In this document: one piece after another, positions 42,550 to 50,506 of the stretch
Layout: each line of letters starts with the position of its first letter
Position numbering within the stretch: position 1 is the first letter of the stretch
Source: Phycisphaeraceae bacterium
Lineage (GTDB): Bacteria > Planctomycetota > Phycisphaerae > Phycisphaerales > Phycisphaeraceae
NCBI GenBank assembly: GCA_020849625.1
Contig: JADLFV010000064.1
Location: 1 to 64,000, forward strand
Length of the DNA stretch: 64,000 nt
Direction: 5' to 3'
The notes under the pieces: model-generated
Database searches by the model: none
Told to the model about the DNA's origin: nothing
Seen by the model: only the letters and a program-made list of their open reading frames with translations
Translations under genes and position numbers: made by a program

Positions 42550-42572
42550 GCTCCCCTTCGCGGAAGGGGAGC
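42550..42572 (+). promoter_or_regulatory. 5'-terminal hairpin of the S10 transcript
   Basis: GCTCCCCTT (42550-42558) pairs perfectly with AAGGGGAGC (42564-42572), with one more C-G pair closing a 3-base loop. It coincides with the predicted transcription start, so the mRNA would begin with this stem. It could protect the 5' end or be a site for ribosomal-protein feedback. Confidence 0.6.
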
Positions 42573-42599
42573 AGGTATCCCTATAAGGCTCTTTGACAA

Positions 42600-42908
42600 A
42601 TGACCGGCGGCAAAATTCGAATCCGAATGGAAGCCTACGACCACCAGGCCCTGGACGCCTCGGCCCGGGAGATCGTGGACCACGCAAAGCGAACCAATGC
42701 CCGGGTGGCGGGGCCGATTCCTCTGCCCACCCGCATCGAGCGCTACACCGTGCTGCGTAGCCCGCATATTGACAAGAAAAGTCGGGAGCAGTTCGAAATC
42801 CGCACGCACAAGCGGATCATCGACATCAGCGAACCCAACGCCCGGACGGTCGAAGCGCTCAATCGCCTGGTGGTGCCCGCCGGTGTGTTTGTGAAGATCA
42901 AAGCGTAA
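42600..42908 (+). CDS. rpsJ: 30S ribosomal protein S10
   Basis: A 102-residue protein ([19 protein letters not shown]) with the conserved [20 protein letters not shown] loop and [19 protein letters not shown]10 is part of the 30S head and also a NusG/NusB partner in transcription antitermination. It is the first gene of the S10-spc-alpha cluster here; fusA/tuf are not directly upstream. Start at ATG 42600 matches the usual length. Confidence 0.97.
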   Translation: MTGGKIRIRMEAYDHQALDASAREIVDHAKRTNARVAGPIPLPTRIERYTVLRSPHIDKKSREQFEIRTHKRIIDISEPNARTVEALNRLVVPAGVFVKIKA

Positions 42909-42932
42909 TCGCGGTTACGCAATGCTGTTTAG

Positions 42933-42952
42933 CGGCGGAGTTGGCTCCGCCG
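42933..42952. repeat. CGGCGGAG-TTGG-CTCCGCCG hairpin in the rpsJ-rplC spacer
   Basis: A perfect 8-bp stem with a TTGG loop, preceded by TTTAG. A related hairpin (CGCGGAG-CTTG-CTCCGCG, also after TTTAG) lies in the rpsK-rpoA spacer. Confidence 0.6.
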
Positions 42953-43046
42953 GACGTCAATCAAGCAAGGCCACGATCCTCTGACCATCGGATACACGGT
43001 CACGATCAGCCTGCCGCGGGGCGGGCGGCCTCGGAGATTCAAAGTC

Positions 43047-43721
43047 ATGGCTCAGGCCATCCTCGGACGCAAAATCGGCATGACTCGCCTGTTCGACGAG
43101 CAGGGACACAGCGTCCCGGTCACCGTCGTGCAGGCTGGGCCGTGTTTTGTCAGCCAGGTCAAGACCGTCGAGAGCGATGGCTACAGCGCGGTGCAGATCG
43201 CCTACGAGGACATCAAGCCTCGCCGATCGACCCTGCCGCTGATCGCTCACGACGCCAAGGCCGGGCTCGTTCCCATGCGGTTTCACCGTGAGTTTCGCAC
43301 CGGCAGCGAGGATCAGTTTGAGGTCGGCCAGGAACTGACGGTGCAGAACTTCGCCGAGGTGAAGTTCGTGGACGTGGTGGGCACCAGCAAGGGCAAGGGT
43401 ATGCAGGGCGTGATGAAGCGCCACCACTTCTCGGGCATGGAAGCCTCGCACGGCGTGGAGCGCAAGCACCGCTCGCCCGGCTCGATCTGCAGCCGCTCAT
43501 CCAACCGTGGTACGGGCAAGCCCAAGAAGGGCATCCGTATGGCCGGGCACATGGGCGCCGATCGGGTGACCGTGCGTAGTTTGCCGGTGATCGGGATTGA
43601 CAAGGAACGCAACCTGCTGATGGTCAAGGGTCCGGTGCCCGGGTCCAAGCAGGGACTTTTGATGATTCGGGAGGCCGTGCGGCTGAACAAGTCGAAAGCC
43701 GAAATGCTCAAGGCGTCGTAA
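43047..43721 (+). CDS. rplC: 50S ribosomal protein L3
   Basis: A 224-residue protein starting MAQAILGRKIGMTRLFDEQG, the conserved L3 N-terminus. KGKGMQGVMKRHHFSG and GSICSRSSNRGTGKPKKG form the extension that reaches the peptidyl transferase centre. It binds 23S rRNA early in 50S assembly. The 138-base gap from rpsJ holds a hairpin. Confidence 0.97.
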   Translation: MAQAILGRKIGMTRLFDEQGHSVPVTVVQAGPCFVSQVKTVESDGYSAVQIAYEDIKPRRSTLPLIAHDAKAGLVPMRFHREFRTGSEDQFEVGQELTVQNFAEVKFVDVVGTSKGKGMQGVMKRHHFSGMEASHGVERKHRSPGSICSRSSNRGTGKPKKGIRMAGHMGADRVTVRSLPVIGIDKERNLLMVKGPVPGSKQGLLMIREAVRLNKSKAEMLKAS

Positions 43722-43730
43722 GTCGGGAGG

Positions 43731-43802
43731 AAGGCTTGAGGGGTGAGGCTTGAGCCGTGAGGCGCAGAACCTCAAAACTCAAGCCTCAGGCCTCAAGCCT
43801 CC
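43731..43802. repeat. CCTCAAG/CTTGAGG intergenic repeat, rplC-rplD
   Basis: AAGGCTTGAGGGGTGAGGCT and following words on the left pair with CTCAAGCCTCAGGCCTCAAG and following on the right. The same CCTCAAGCCTC vocabulary is used in the rplX-rplE, rpsH-rplF and rpmJ-rpsM spacers. Confidence 0.7.
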
Positions 43803-43915
43803 AACGAAACTGCCCCGCCGCGACAACTCGCTTTTGCACCGAGTCGCGTCCACCAACCTCAGGGCGCGGCGACACAAACGCAGTCGTCTGAGGCGACGAA
43901 CCGTAGGTAACCGTC

Positions 43916-44551
43916 ATGATCCAAATCCCAGTCCATAATCTCAGCGGCCAGCAGGTAGCCAGCATCGACGTCGATGAGCAACTGCTGGGCGGTGAAGTTC
44001 GCCCCGCGCTGCTCAAGCAGGCGTATGTCCGCTACCACGCCAACCGCCGCCAGGGCTCGGCCGCTACCCGCAACCGCGGCCGCGTCGAGGGATCGACCAA
44101 GAAACTCTACCGCCAGAAGGGCACCGGCAACGCCCGCCGCGGCCCCATCCGCACCAACATCATGCGCGGCGGCGGCGTGGCCTTCGCCAAACTCCCGCGC
44201 AGCTTCCGCCAGGACATGCCAATCCGCATGCGGCGACTGGCCAATCGCAATGCCCTGCTGGCTAAGGCTGTGGACGGCGAAATCAAGATCATCGACAAGC
44301 TCACTTTTGATAAACCCTCGACCAAACAATTCGCCTCACTTTTGACCGCCCTCAAGATCGACCGCTCCTGTCTGATTGCTCTGGCCGACACCCGCGACAG
44401 CACCGCCCGCTCGGCCCGTAACCTCGACAACGTCAGCCTGACCCAGATCGACCGGCTCAACGCTTTCGATCTGTTAAACCATCGATACGTGTTGGCCGAT
44501 CAGGCCGCGTTCGAGGGTTACCTCAACCGGATCAAGGAGGCCGTCTCGTGA
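43916..44551 (+). CDS. rplD: 50S ribosomal protein L4
   Basis: A 211-residue protein. The extended loop KKLYRQKGTGNARRGPIRTN, which lines the exit tunnel, is intact, as is the RANRNALLAK-type helix region. In E. coli L4 also represses the S10 operon through the leader; the short leader here with one hairpin is unlike that one. The gene overlaps rplW (GTGA), so the two are translationally coupled. Confidence 0.96.
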   Translation: MIQIPVHNLSGQQVASIDVDEQLLGGEVRPALLKQAYVRYHANRRQGSAATRNRGRVEGSTKKLYRQKGTGNARRGPIRTNIMRGGGVAFAKLPRSFRQDMPIRMRRLANRNALLAKAVDGEIKIIDKLTFDKPSTKQFASLLTALKIDRSCLIALADTRDSTARSARNLDNVSLTQIDRLNAFDLLNHRYVLADQAAFEGYLNRIKEAVS

Positions 44552-44829
44552 TCGACGCCACCTACGTCATCAAGCGCCCGCTGATCACCGAAAAGACCAC
44601 CTGGGAGTCAGGCGAGCGCAATCGCTACAGCTTCGAGGTGGCCGCCGACGCCCGCAAGGCCGACATCAAGCGGGCCATCGAATCGCTCTACAGCGTCAAG
44701 GTGGTCAAGGTGTCCACCCAGATGCGCAAGGGCAAGCTTCGCCGCACCCGCTACGGCTACAGCCAGAACCCCGACTGGAAACGCGCCACCGTGCAACTGG
44801 CCGAGGACCACAAGATCGACCTGTTCTGA
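44548..44829 (+). CDS. rplW: 50S ribosomal protein L23
   Basis: A 93-residue protein beginning at GTG 44548, which overlaps the rplD stop (GTGA). YVIKRPLITEKTTWE and NRYSFEVAADARKADIKRAI are the conserved L23 blocks; the protein sits at the exit tunnel and docks SRP and trigger factor. The C-terminus is complete. Confidence 0.96.
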   Translation: MIDATYVIKRPLITEKTTWESGERNRYSFEVAADARKADIKRAIESLYSVKVVKVSTQMRKGKLRRTRYGYSQNPDWKRATVQLAEDHKIDLF

Positions 44830-44833
44830 CAAA

Positions 44834-44884
44834 TAGCCCCGGCCTTGGCCGGGGTGGTTGAATCCCCCGGCCAAGGCCGGGCTA
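44834..44884. repeat. CCCCGGCCTTGGCCGGGG paired palindrome, rplW-rplB
   Basis: TAG followed by CCCCGGCCTTGGCCGGGG, ten spacer bases, then CCCCCGGCCAAGGCCGGG and CTA. Each arm is itself a palindrome and the two arms are also complementary, so one long stem or two short hairpins can form. Confidence 0.8.
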
Positions 44885-44898
44885 AATGAGACCAAACC

Positions 44899-45756
44899 AT
44901 GGCCATTCGAACCTACAAACGAACCAGCGCCGGCCGGCGAAACGCTTCGGTCAATCTCCTCGACGAAGTCACTCGCTCCAAGCCGCAAAAAAGCCTGCTG
45001 GAGCCGATGAACGGCAAGGGCGGTCGCAACCATCACGGCGTGATCACCTGTCGCTGCACCGGCGGCGGACACAAGCGCCGTTACCGTCGCATCGACTTCC
45101 TGCGCCGCAAGGACGACTCGGCCGCCACCGTGATCGGCATCGAGTACGACCCCAACCGATCCTGCAACATCGCGTTGCTGGATTATGCCGACGGCGCCAA
45201 GACCTACATTCTCGCCCCCCTGGGCGTGCGTGACGGCGATAAGCTCAACTCCGGCGACAAGGGCATCGAGCCGCGTCCCGGCAACGCCATGCCCCTGCGA
45301 GCCGTGCCCGCCGGCCTGATGGTTCACAACATCGAACTGACCCCGCGCCGCGGCGGCCAGCTCTGCCGCTCGGCGGGAAGCTACGCTCGCCTGACCAACA
45401 AGGAAGGCGACTGGGCCACGCTGGTGTTCCCCTCCGGTGAAATCCGCCAGGTCTCGCTCGACTGCCGCGTCACCATCGGGCAGCTCGGCAACCTCGACCA
45501 CAACCGCGTCACCCTCGGCAAGGCCGGCCGCTCCCGCCATCTGGGCATCCGTCCCAAGATTCGCGGCGTGGCGACCAACCACCACGACCACCCGCTGGGC
45601 GGCGGTGACGGCAAGAGCAAAGGCAATCGTCCGCCCGAATCAAAGACCGGCGTCCCGTCCAAGGGCGGGCGCACCCGCAAGCCGGGCAAGCCTTCCAACA
45701 AGCGCATCCTCCGCCGCCGCGTGTCCAAGCGCTACGGCCAGTTGAAACTGAAATGA
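44899..45756 (+). CDS. rplB: 50S ribosomal protein L2
   Basis: A 285-residue protein starting MAIRTYKRTSAGRRNASVNL. The GRNNHG-type RNhHG motif and the C-terminal GGGDGKSKGNRPPESKTG loop near the peptidyl transferase centre are present, including NHHDHPLGGG with the conserved histidine. It joins the subunits and supports peptidyl transfer. Full length. Confidence 0.97.
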   Translation: MAIRTYKRTSAGRRNASVNLLDEVTRSKPQKSLLEPMNGKGGRNHHGVITCRCTGGGHKRRYRRIDFLRRKDDSAATVIGIEYDPNRSCNIALLDYADGAKTYILAPLGVRDGDKLNSGDKGIEPRPGNAMPLRAVPAGLMVHNIELTPRRGGQLCRSAGSYARLTNKEGDWATLVFPSGEIRQVSLDCRVTIGQLGNLDHNRVTLGKAGRSRHLGIRPKIRGVATNHHDHPLGGGDGKSKGNRPPESKTGVPSKGGRTRKPGKPSNKRILRRRVSKRYGQLKLK

Positions 45757-45763
45757 TTTTCCA

Positions 45764-45812
45764 TTAGCCCCCGGCTCTGCCGGGGGACCCCCGGGCAGAG
45801 CCCGGGGCTAAA
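45764..45812. repeat. CCCCGGCTCTGCCGGGG-type paired palindrome, rplB-rpsS
   Basis: TTAGCCCCCGGCTCTGCCGG and the complementary right arm ending GGCAGAGCCCGGGGCTAA form the same TAGCCCC...GGGGCTA architecture as the neighbouring spacers, but the core word is CTCTG/CAGAG instead of CCTTGG/CCAAGG. Confidence 0.75.
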
Positions 45813-45823
45813 GGGTAGAACGC

Positions 45824-46114
45824 ATGGCACGATCACTGAAAAAAGGCCCCTACGTCGATTTGAAGCTCTACCGCAAGGTCGAGAAGCTCAATCAGATGCA
45901 GAAGCGCGAACCGATCAAGACCTGGGCCCGCGCCTGCACCATCGTGCCCGAGTTCGTCGGTCACAGCTTCCTGGTCCACAACGGCAAGCAGTTCCACAAC
46001 GTGTTCGTCACCGAAGACATGGTCGGTCACAAACTGGGCGAGTTCAGCCTCACCCGCCTGTTCAAAGCCCACACCACCGGCACCAAGGCGCAGCGCGCAG
46101 AGGGCATGGTCTGA
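45824..46114 (+). CDS. rpsS: 30S ribosomal protein S19
   Basis: A 96-residue protein ([20 protein letters not shown]) with [20 protein letters not shown] and the conserved [14 protein letters not shown] end. S19 is in the 30S head next to S13 and the A-site finger. Its stop overlaps the rplV start (TGATG). Confidence 0.97.
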   Translation: MARSLKKGPYVDLKLYRKVEKLNQMQKREPIKTWARACTIVPEFVGHSFLVHNGKQFHNVFVTEDMVGHKLGEFSLTRLFKAHTTGTKAQRAEGMV

Positions 46115-46443
46115 TGCCATACACCAACGTTCATCGCGCCGCACGCATCAGCCCCACCAAGGTTCGTCCGGTGGCGGACATGATTCGCGGCAAGAAGTAC
46201 GCCGACGCTCTGAACATCCTGGCGTTCTCCAAGAAACGCGGGGCGGTTTATCTGCGGCAGGCCCTGGTGGCCGCTTATCACAACGCCGATCAGGCCGAGG
46301 CCGACACCCGCCGCCTGGTGGTCACCGACTGCCGCATCGACAGCGGCCCGACCATGAAGCGTTTTCAACCCAAGGATCGTGGCCGCGCCCACGCCATCCT
46401 CAAGAGGACCAGCCACATCACCGTCACGGTGGATGAAAAATGA
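46114..46443 (+). CDS. rplV: 50S ribosomal protein L22
   Basis: A 109-residue protein with ARISPTKVRPVADMIRGKKY and the beta-hairpin that lines the exit tunnel (MKRFQPKDRGRAHAILKRTS). Start ATG 46114 overlaps the S19 stop by one base. Full length for the family. Confidence 0.96.
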   Translation: MPYTNVHRAARISPTKVRPVADMIRGKKYADALNILAFSKKRGAVYLRQALVAAYHNADQAEADTRRLVVTDCRIDSGPTMKRFQPKDRGRAHAILKRTSHITVTVDEK

Positions 46444-46447
46444 CCAG

Positions 46448-46502
46448 ATAGCCCCGGCCTTGGCCGGGGTGGATTCAATCCCCCGGCCAAGGCCGGGGCT
46501 AT
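46448..46502. repeat. CCCCGGCCTTGGCCGGGG paired palindrome, rplV-rpsC
   Basis: ATAGCCCCGGCCTTGGCCGG starts five bases after the rplV stop, and the complementary arm ends GGCTAT 12 bases before the rpsC start. Identical core to the rplW-rplB element; the loop sequence differs. Confidence 0.8.
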
Positions 46503-46514
46503 GTGAGAAAACCC

Positions 46515-47219
46515 ATGGGACAGAAAGTTCATCCATTCGGCTTCCGCGTCGGCATCACCGAAGCCCACAAGAGCCGCTGGTACGCGCCCAAGCAGCTCTA
46601 TGGGGAGCTGCTGGTCGAGGATCAGAAGATCCGCGATTTCTGCGATCGCCGCCTCAACCGCCGCGCTCCGTTCGCGGCCGTCAGCGACATCCACATCGAG
46701 CGCACCCGCGAAGAACTGAAGGTTCTGATCAAGACCGCTCGCCCCGGCCTGGTCATCGGCCCCAAGGGCGCCGAGATCGACGCCCTGACTTCCGACTTGC
46801 AGCACCTGACTGGCCGCAACGTCTCCATCCACTGCATCGAAATCCACAACCCCGACCTCGACGCCAAGCTCATCGGCGAGTCGATCGCCGAGCAGTTGGC
46901 CAAGCGGGCCAGCTTCCGCCGCGTCATCAAGATGAAGGCCGAAGCCGCCATGACCGCCGGGGCCAAGGGTGTCAAGATTCAACTGTCCGGCCGGCTCGGC
47001 GGCCATGAAATGAGTCGCAGCGAAGAAATCCGCCTCGGCTCGATCCCGCTGCAAACCCTGCAGGCCAACGTCGATTATGCCCTGACCGAAGCCCACACCA
47101 CCTACGGCTCCATCGGCGTCAAGGTATGGGTCTATCACGGCATGTACAAGGAACTGGCCGAGGGCGAGGTCGAGTCCAAGGCTGCCGGCGCTCGTCCCCG
47201 TGCTCGAGGTCGCCGCTAA
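46515..47219 (+). CDS. rpsC: 30S ribosomal protein S3
   Basis: The start at ATG 46515 (MGQKVHPFGFRVGITEAHKS) is the standard one, giving 234 residues. The KH domain motif VIGPKGAEID and the C-terminal GRLGGHEMSRSE and IGVKVWVY blocks are present. S3 forms the mRNA entry channel with S4 and S5. A short Arg/Ala-rich tail follows. Confidence 0.97.
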   Translation: MGQKVHPFGFRVGITEAHKSRWYAPKQLYGELLVEDQKIRDFCDRRLNRRAPFAAVSDIHIERTREELKVLIKTARPGLVIGPKGAEIDALTSDLQHLTGRNVSIHCIEIHNPDLDAKLIGESIAEQLAKRASFRRVIKMKAEAAMTAGAKGVKIQLSGRLGGHEMSRSEEIRLGSIPLQTLQANVDYALTEAHTTYGSIGVKVWVYHGMYKELAEGEVESKAAGARPRARGRR

Positions 47220-47221
47220 CA

Positions 47222-47280
47222 ATATAGCCCCGGCCTTGGCCGGGGACACCGCAGAACCCCGGCCAAGGCCGGGGCTATAT
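47222..47280. repeat. CCCCGGCCTTGGCCGGGG paired palindrome, rpsC-rplP
   Basis: ATATAGCCCCGGCCTTGGCC starts three bases after the rpsC stop; the complementary arm ends GGGGCTATAT 22 bases before rplP. The outer AT pairs (ATATAG/CTATAT) also match. Confidence 0.8.
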
Positions 47281-47302
47281 GAACGAGACAGGAACGTAAC
47301 CC

Positions 47303-47719
47303 ATGCCCTTAATGCCCAAACGAGTCAAGTTCCGCAAGCAGCAGCGCGGCAAGGTCCGCGGCAATGCTCAGCGCGGCAACTATGTGGCCTTCGGCGAATA
47401 CGGCCTGCAGGTGCTGGAAACGGGCCTGCTGACCGCCCGACAGATTGAGGCCGGCCGCGTGGCCGCCCGTCAGTTCGTCAGCCGCGAAGGCAAGCTCTAC
47501 GTGCGGGTCTTCCCCGACAAGCCCATGAGCAAGAAGCCGTTGGAAACCCGAATGGGCAAAGGCAAGGCCGAGCCCGAATACTGGGCGGCCCGCGTCAAGC
47601 CCGGGGCGGTGCTGTTTGAGATCACCGGCGTGCCCCGCAACGTGGCCCAGGAGGCGTTCGTGCGTGTGGCCCACAAGATGCCGTTCCGCTGCCGCTTCAT
47701 CGAAAGGCGTCACGCTTGA
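47303..47719 (+). CDS. rplP: 50S ribosomal protein L16
   Basis: A 138-residue protein, start ATG 47303 (MPLMPKRVKFRKQQRGKVRG); ATG 47312 is an alternative that fits the family start as well. VARKPLETRMGKGKAE-like motif appears as KKPLETRMGKGKAEPEYWAA. L16 helps shape the A-site tRNA position. Full length. Confidence 0.96.
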   Translation: MPLMPKRVKFRKQQRGKVRGNAQRGNYVAFGEYGLQVLETGLLTARQIEAGRVAARQFVSREGKLYVRVFPDKPMSKKPLETRMGKGKAEPEYWAARVKPGAVLFEITGVPRNVAQEAFVRVAHKMPFRCRFIERRHA

Positions 47720-47778
47720 CATATAGCCCCGGCCTTGGCCGGGGATCGCAACACCCCCGGCCAAGGCCGGGGCTATGT
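47720..47778. repeat. CCCCGGCCTTGGCCGGGG paired palindrome, rplP-rpmC
   Basis: ATATAGCCCCGGCCTTGGCC begins one base after the rplP stop; the complementary arm ends GGGGCTATGTG, followed by AGAGG and the rpmC start at 47790. Confidence 0.8.
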
Positions 47779-47789
47779 GAGAGGTTGAT

Positions 47790-48008
47790 ATGGCCATCAA
47801 AGCAAAAGAAGTCCACAGCATGAAGGACACGGAGATGGGTGAGGAAGTCACCCGTCTGCGCAAGCGCCTGCACGAGCTGCGGACCCAGGCATTGACCGAG
47901 AAGCTGGAAAACCCGCGGCAGTTGGGCAATCTTCGCCGCGACATCGCCCGCATCCTCACCGAGCAAAGCGCCCGGAAGTTGAAGCAGAAGCAGGAGACCT
48001 CCTCGTGA
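47790..48008 (+). CDS. rpmC: 50S ribosomal protein L29
   Basis: A 72-residue mostly helical protein with the conserved block ENPRQLGNLRRDIARILT. L29 lies at the tunnel exit beside L23. The stop overlaps the GTG start of rpsQ (GTGA), so the two are coupled. Confidence 0.94.
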   Translation: MAIKAKEVHSMKDTEMGEEVTRLRKRLHELRTQALTEKLENPRQLGNLRRDIARILTEQSARKLKQKQETSS

Positions 48009-48280
48009 GCCAGAGCCAAACGCGCAAGTCGCCCCGTGTCCAGGTGGGAGTGGTCACCAGCGCCAAGCGCGACAAGACGCGCACCGTGGCCGTGGAGTAT
48101 CTCCAGCAGCACAGCAAGTACGGCAAGTACCTGCGCCGCCAGGTCAAGTACCAGGTGCACGATGAAAAGAACCAGGCCAAGTCCGGCGACCGTGTGGAAA
48201 TTTCGCCGTGTCGGCCTCTGAGCAAGACCAAGAGCTGGCGTCTGGTCCGCATCGTCGAATCAGCTCCAGCCGAAGCCTGA
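48005..48280 (+). CDS. rpsQ: 30S ribosomal protein S17
   Basis: A 91-residue protein starting at GTG 48005. VGVVTSAKRDKTRTVAVEYL and GDRVEISPCRPLSKTKSWRL are the conserved OB-fold blocks. S17 is a primary 16S rRNA binder. It is coupled to rpmC by a 4-base overlap. Confidence 0.95.
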   Translation: MSQSQTRKSPRVQVGVVTSAKRDKTRTVAVEYLQQHSKYGKYLRRQVKYQVHDEKNQAKSGDRVEISPCRPLSKTKSWRLVRIVESAPAEA

Positions 48281-48282
48281 CC

Positions 48283-48323
48283 ATATAGCCCCGGCCTTGG
48301 CCGGGGGCAGCGACGTGTCGCTG
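48283..48323. repeat. Single CCCCGGCCTTGGCCGGGG arm plus CAGCGACGTGTCGCTG, rpsQ-rplN
   Basis: ATATAGCCCCGGCCTTGGCC is present but the second CCAAGG arm is missing. In its place is CAGCGACGTGTCGCTG (48308-48323), a perfect 16-base palindrome. The junction thus still carries two hairpins. Confidence 0.75.
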
Positions 48324-48339
48324 TGAGTGGAATCGAACC

Positions 48340-48726
48340 ATGATTCAACAAGAAACCAGAGTCGATGTGGCCGACAACACCGGAGCCAAGGTGGCCTACA
48401 TCATCCGCGTGCTGGGCGGCTCAACGGGGCGCGGCCGCTACACCCGCCGCACCGCCGGTGTCGGCGACAAGGTGATCTGCTCGGTCAAAAAGTCCCTGCC
48501 CGGCAGCGACCTCAAGGCCGGCAGCATCGTCAAGGCCGTGGTGGTCCGCACCGCGTATCCGACCCGTCGGCCCGACGGCAGCTACGTGAAGTTCGATCGC
48601 TCGGCCGTGGTGCTGATCGACGACGAAGGCAACCCGCGCGGCACGCGCATCTTCGGGGCCGTGGCTCGCGAACTGCGCGAACGCAACTACATGAAGATCG
48701 TCTCCTTGGCCAGCGAGGTGGTGTAA
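48340..48726 (+). CDS. rplN: 50S ribosomal protein L14
   Basis: A 128-residue protein ([20 protein letters not shown]) with the conserved SGAR/NTGAK start and [20 protein letters not shown] end; slightly longer than the 122-123 residues usual. L14 contacts L19 and the 30S subunit. The rplX start follows by two bases. Confidence 0.96.
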   Translation: MIQQETRVDVADNTGAKVAYIIRVLGGSTGRGRYTRRTAGVGDKVICSVKKSLPGSDLKAGSIVKAVVVRTAYPTRRPDGSYVKFDRSAVVLIDDEGNPRGTRIFGAVARELRERNYMKIVSLASEVV

Positions 48727-48728
48727 CC

Positions 48729-49070
48729 ATGCCCAAGCACGTTCGTAAAGGTGACCAGGTGATCGTCAACGCCGGCCGCGACAAAGGCCGCACGGGTCAG
48801 GTGCTGCGCGTCCTTCCGGGGGCCGACCGCGTCGTGGTCCAGGGCGTCAACGTCCGCACCCGCAAGCAGCGTCCCAATCAGGCCAACCCCCAGGGCGGCC
48901 TGGTCCACAAGGAAATGCCCATTCACCTGTCCAACGTCCAGCCCGTGGTCGATGGCAAGCCCACCCGTGTCCGCTTCCAGACCAAGAAGAACGGCGCCAA
49001 GGTTCGCATCGCCTCCCGCGGAGGCTCGCAACTGGGCCCGGAACTGAAGAAGGCCGGCAAGAAGAAGTAA
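48729..49070 (+). CDS. rplX: 50S ribosomal protein L24
   Basis: A 113-residue protein from ATG 48729. The KOW motif is VRKGDQVIVNAGRDKGRTGQ, followed by VVVQGVNVRTRKQRPNQANP and a lysine-rich end. L24 is one of the two assembly-initiating 50S proteins. Confidence 0.95.
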   Translation: MPKHVRKGDQVIVNAGRDKGRTGQVLRVLPGADRVVVQGVNVRTRKQRPNQANPQGGLVHKEMPIHLSNVQPVVDGKPTRVRFQTKKNGAKVRIASRGGSQLGPELKKAGKKK

Positions 49071-49075
49071 GGATC

Positions 49076-49104
49076 TCAAGCCTCAAGCCTCAACCCTCAA
49101 GGCT
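49076..49104. repeat. CCTCAAG repeat, rplX-rplE
   Basis: CTCAAGCCTCAAGCCTCAAC followed by CCTCAAGGCTCTAAC, three copies of CCTCAAG-type words with little inverted complement. Related to the spacers before rplD, rplF and rpsM. Confidence 0.65.
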
Positions 49105-49112
49105 CTAACACC

Positions 49113-49688
49113 ATGATGCCCCGACTCAAGCAGACATTTCGAGAGCAGGTGCTCGACAAACTCGAACAGGAGTTTTCCGTCACCAATCGCATGGCCATGC
49201 CCTGCCTGGACAAGATTGTCCTCAACGTCGGCGTGGGCAAGTCACTGGAAGGCACCAAGCTCAATCCCAAGGTCCGCGAGCAGGTCGAGCAGGACCTGGC
49301 CAAGATCAGCGGCCAGAAGCCCGTGTTCATCCGTGCCCGCAAATCGGTGTCCAACTTCAAGGTGCGGGCCGGCTACGAAGTGGCGGCCATGGTCACCCTC
49401 CGCGGCGACCGCATGTGGGAGTTCCTCGACCGGCTGATCTCCCTGGCCATCCCCCGCATCAAGGACTTCCGCGGCCTCAGCGATAAGAGCTTCGACGGAC
49501 GCGGCAACTACAGCTTCGGTGTCAGCGAGCAGGGCATCTTCCCCGAAGTTGACATGGCGAACGTCCAGTTCGTGCACGGCATGCACATCACCATGGCGTT
49601 CCGCAACAGCAACGATCAGATGTCGCGAGCTTTCCTGCGCGAACTGGGCTTCCCGTTCGTCCGCGAGGAGGACGCCAAGCGCAACTGA
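49113..49688 (+). CDS. rplE: 50S ribosomal protein L5
   Basis: A 191-residue protein; ATG 49113 or 49116 may be used. NRMAMPCLDKIVLNVGVGKS, SVSNFKVRAGYEVAAMVTLR and DFRGLSDKSFDGRGNYSFGV are the conserved L5 blocks. L5 binds 5S rRNA and touches P-site tRNA. Confidence 0.96.
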   Translation: MMPRLKQTFREQVLDKLEQEFSVTNRMAMPCLDKIVLNVGVGKSLEGTKLNPKVREQVEQDLAKISGQKPVFIRARKSVSNFKVRAGYEVAAMVTLRGDRMWEFLDRLISLAIPRIKDFRGLSDKSFDGRGNYSFGVSEQGIFPEVDMANVQFVHGMHITMAFRNSNDQMSRAFLRELGFPFVREEDAKRN

Positions 49689-49722
49689 GTAACCTGGCCG
49701 CAACCCGGCAATGGAGTTTCGT

Positions 49723-49992
49723 ATGGCCTGTAAATCAACCGCATTACGCATGGAACGGATCCGCAAGACCGTGGAGAAATACGCGGAACTGCGGCGCAAG
49801 CTCAAGAAGGAAGGTGACTACGCCGGCCTGCAGAAGCTGCCCCGCGACGCCAGCCCCACGCGGATTCACAATCTCTGCGCCCTGACCGGACGCAGCCGCG
49901 GTGTGTACCGCAAGTTCAAAATCTCACGCATCAAACTGCGTGAACTGGCCCTGGAAGGCAAAGTCCCCGGGATGAAGAAAGCTTCCTGGTGA
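49723..49992 (+). CDS. rpsN: 30S ribosomal protein S14 (zinc-free form)
   Basis: ATG 49723 follows GGAG, giving 89 residues ([20 protein letters not shown]). The end [20 protein letters not shown] and [11 protein letters not shown] is that of S14. The paired CxxC knuckles of the zinc form are absent, so this is the C-minus type, as in E. coli. It is in the 30S head. Confidence 0.95.
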   Translation: MACKSTALRMERIRKTVEKYAELRRKLKKEGDYAGLQKLPRDASPTRIHNLCALTGRSRGVYRKFKISRIKLRELALEGKVPGMKKASW

Positions 49993-49993
49993 G

Positions 49994-50053
49994 CATATAG
50001 CCCCGGCCTTGGCCGGGGACGATGACGACCCCGGCCAAGCTCGGGGCTATGTG
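49994..50053. repeat. CCCCGGCCTTGGCCGGGG paired palindrome with one change, rpsN-rpsH
   Basis: CATATAGCCCCGGCCTTGGC and the right arm CCCCGGCCAAGCTCGGGGCT. The right arm has CTCGGGG in place of GGCCGGGG, the only weakened arm among the full elements. Confidence 0.78.
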
Positions 50054-50071
50054 AACGGAGACGACCCCCAT

Positions 50072-50470
50072 ATGGCACTCAGTGACACCATCGCCGACAT
50101 GCTCACGCGACTGATCAATGCCGCGGCCGCCAAGAAGCCCCAGGTGCGCATCCGCAACTCCAAGATCTGCACCGGCATCGCCAAGGTGCTCAAGGAGGAG
50201 GGCTACATCAACGGCTACGACGTCATCGACGACGGCCGCCAGGGCGTGTTGCGCATTGACTTGAAGTACGGCCCCCACGGCGAGCAGTTGATCCACGCTC
50301 TGCGCCGCCAGTCCCGACCCGGTTGCCGCGTTTACAGCAAGGTCGATGACCTGCCTCGCCCTCTGGCCGGCATGGGCATCGCCATCGTTTCCACCTCGCG
50401 TGGCGTGCTCTCCGACCGCCAGGCCCGCGAGCAGAAAGTCGGCGGCGAACTGCTGTGCACCGTGGAGTAA
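50072..50470 (+). CDS. rpsH: 30S ribosomal protein S8
   Basis: ATG 50072 gives 132 residues (MALSDTIADMLTRLINAAAA). The C-terminal GMGIAIVSTSRGVLSDRQAR is the conserved 16S-binding motif. In E. coli S8 represses the spc operon by binding the rplE region. The upstream frame over the palindrome is not part of the protein. Confidence 0.96.
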   Translation: MALSDTIADMLTRLINAAAAKKPQVRIRNSKICTGIAKVLKEEGYINGYDVIDDGRQGVLRIDLKYGPHGEQLIHALRRQSRPGCRVYSKVDDLPRPLAGMGIAIVSTSRGVLSDRQAREQKVGGELLCTVE

Positions 50471-50500
50471 CTCAAGCCTCAAGCCTCTAACCTCAAGGCT
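50471..50500. repeat. CCTCAAG repeat, rpsH-rplF
   Basis: CTCAAGCCTCAAGCCTCTAA then CCTCAAGGCT, nearly the same as the rplX-rplE spacer. Confidence 0.65.
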
Positions 50501-50506
50501 AAAACA

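Noticed and set aside
42550-42572. The hairpin before rpsJ as a terminator of the upstream pseudogene
   Set aside because: It has no T tract and coincides with the start point predicted from a strong promoter, so a 5' leader stem is the simpler reading.
48327-48728. Arg-rich open frame upstream of and joined to rplX
   Set aside because: It overlaps rplN in another frame; rplX has its normal start at 48729, two bases after the rplN stop.
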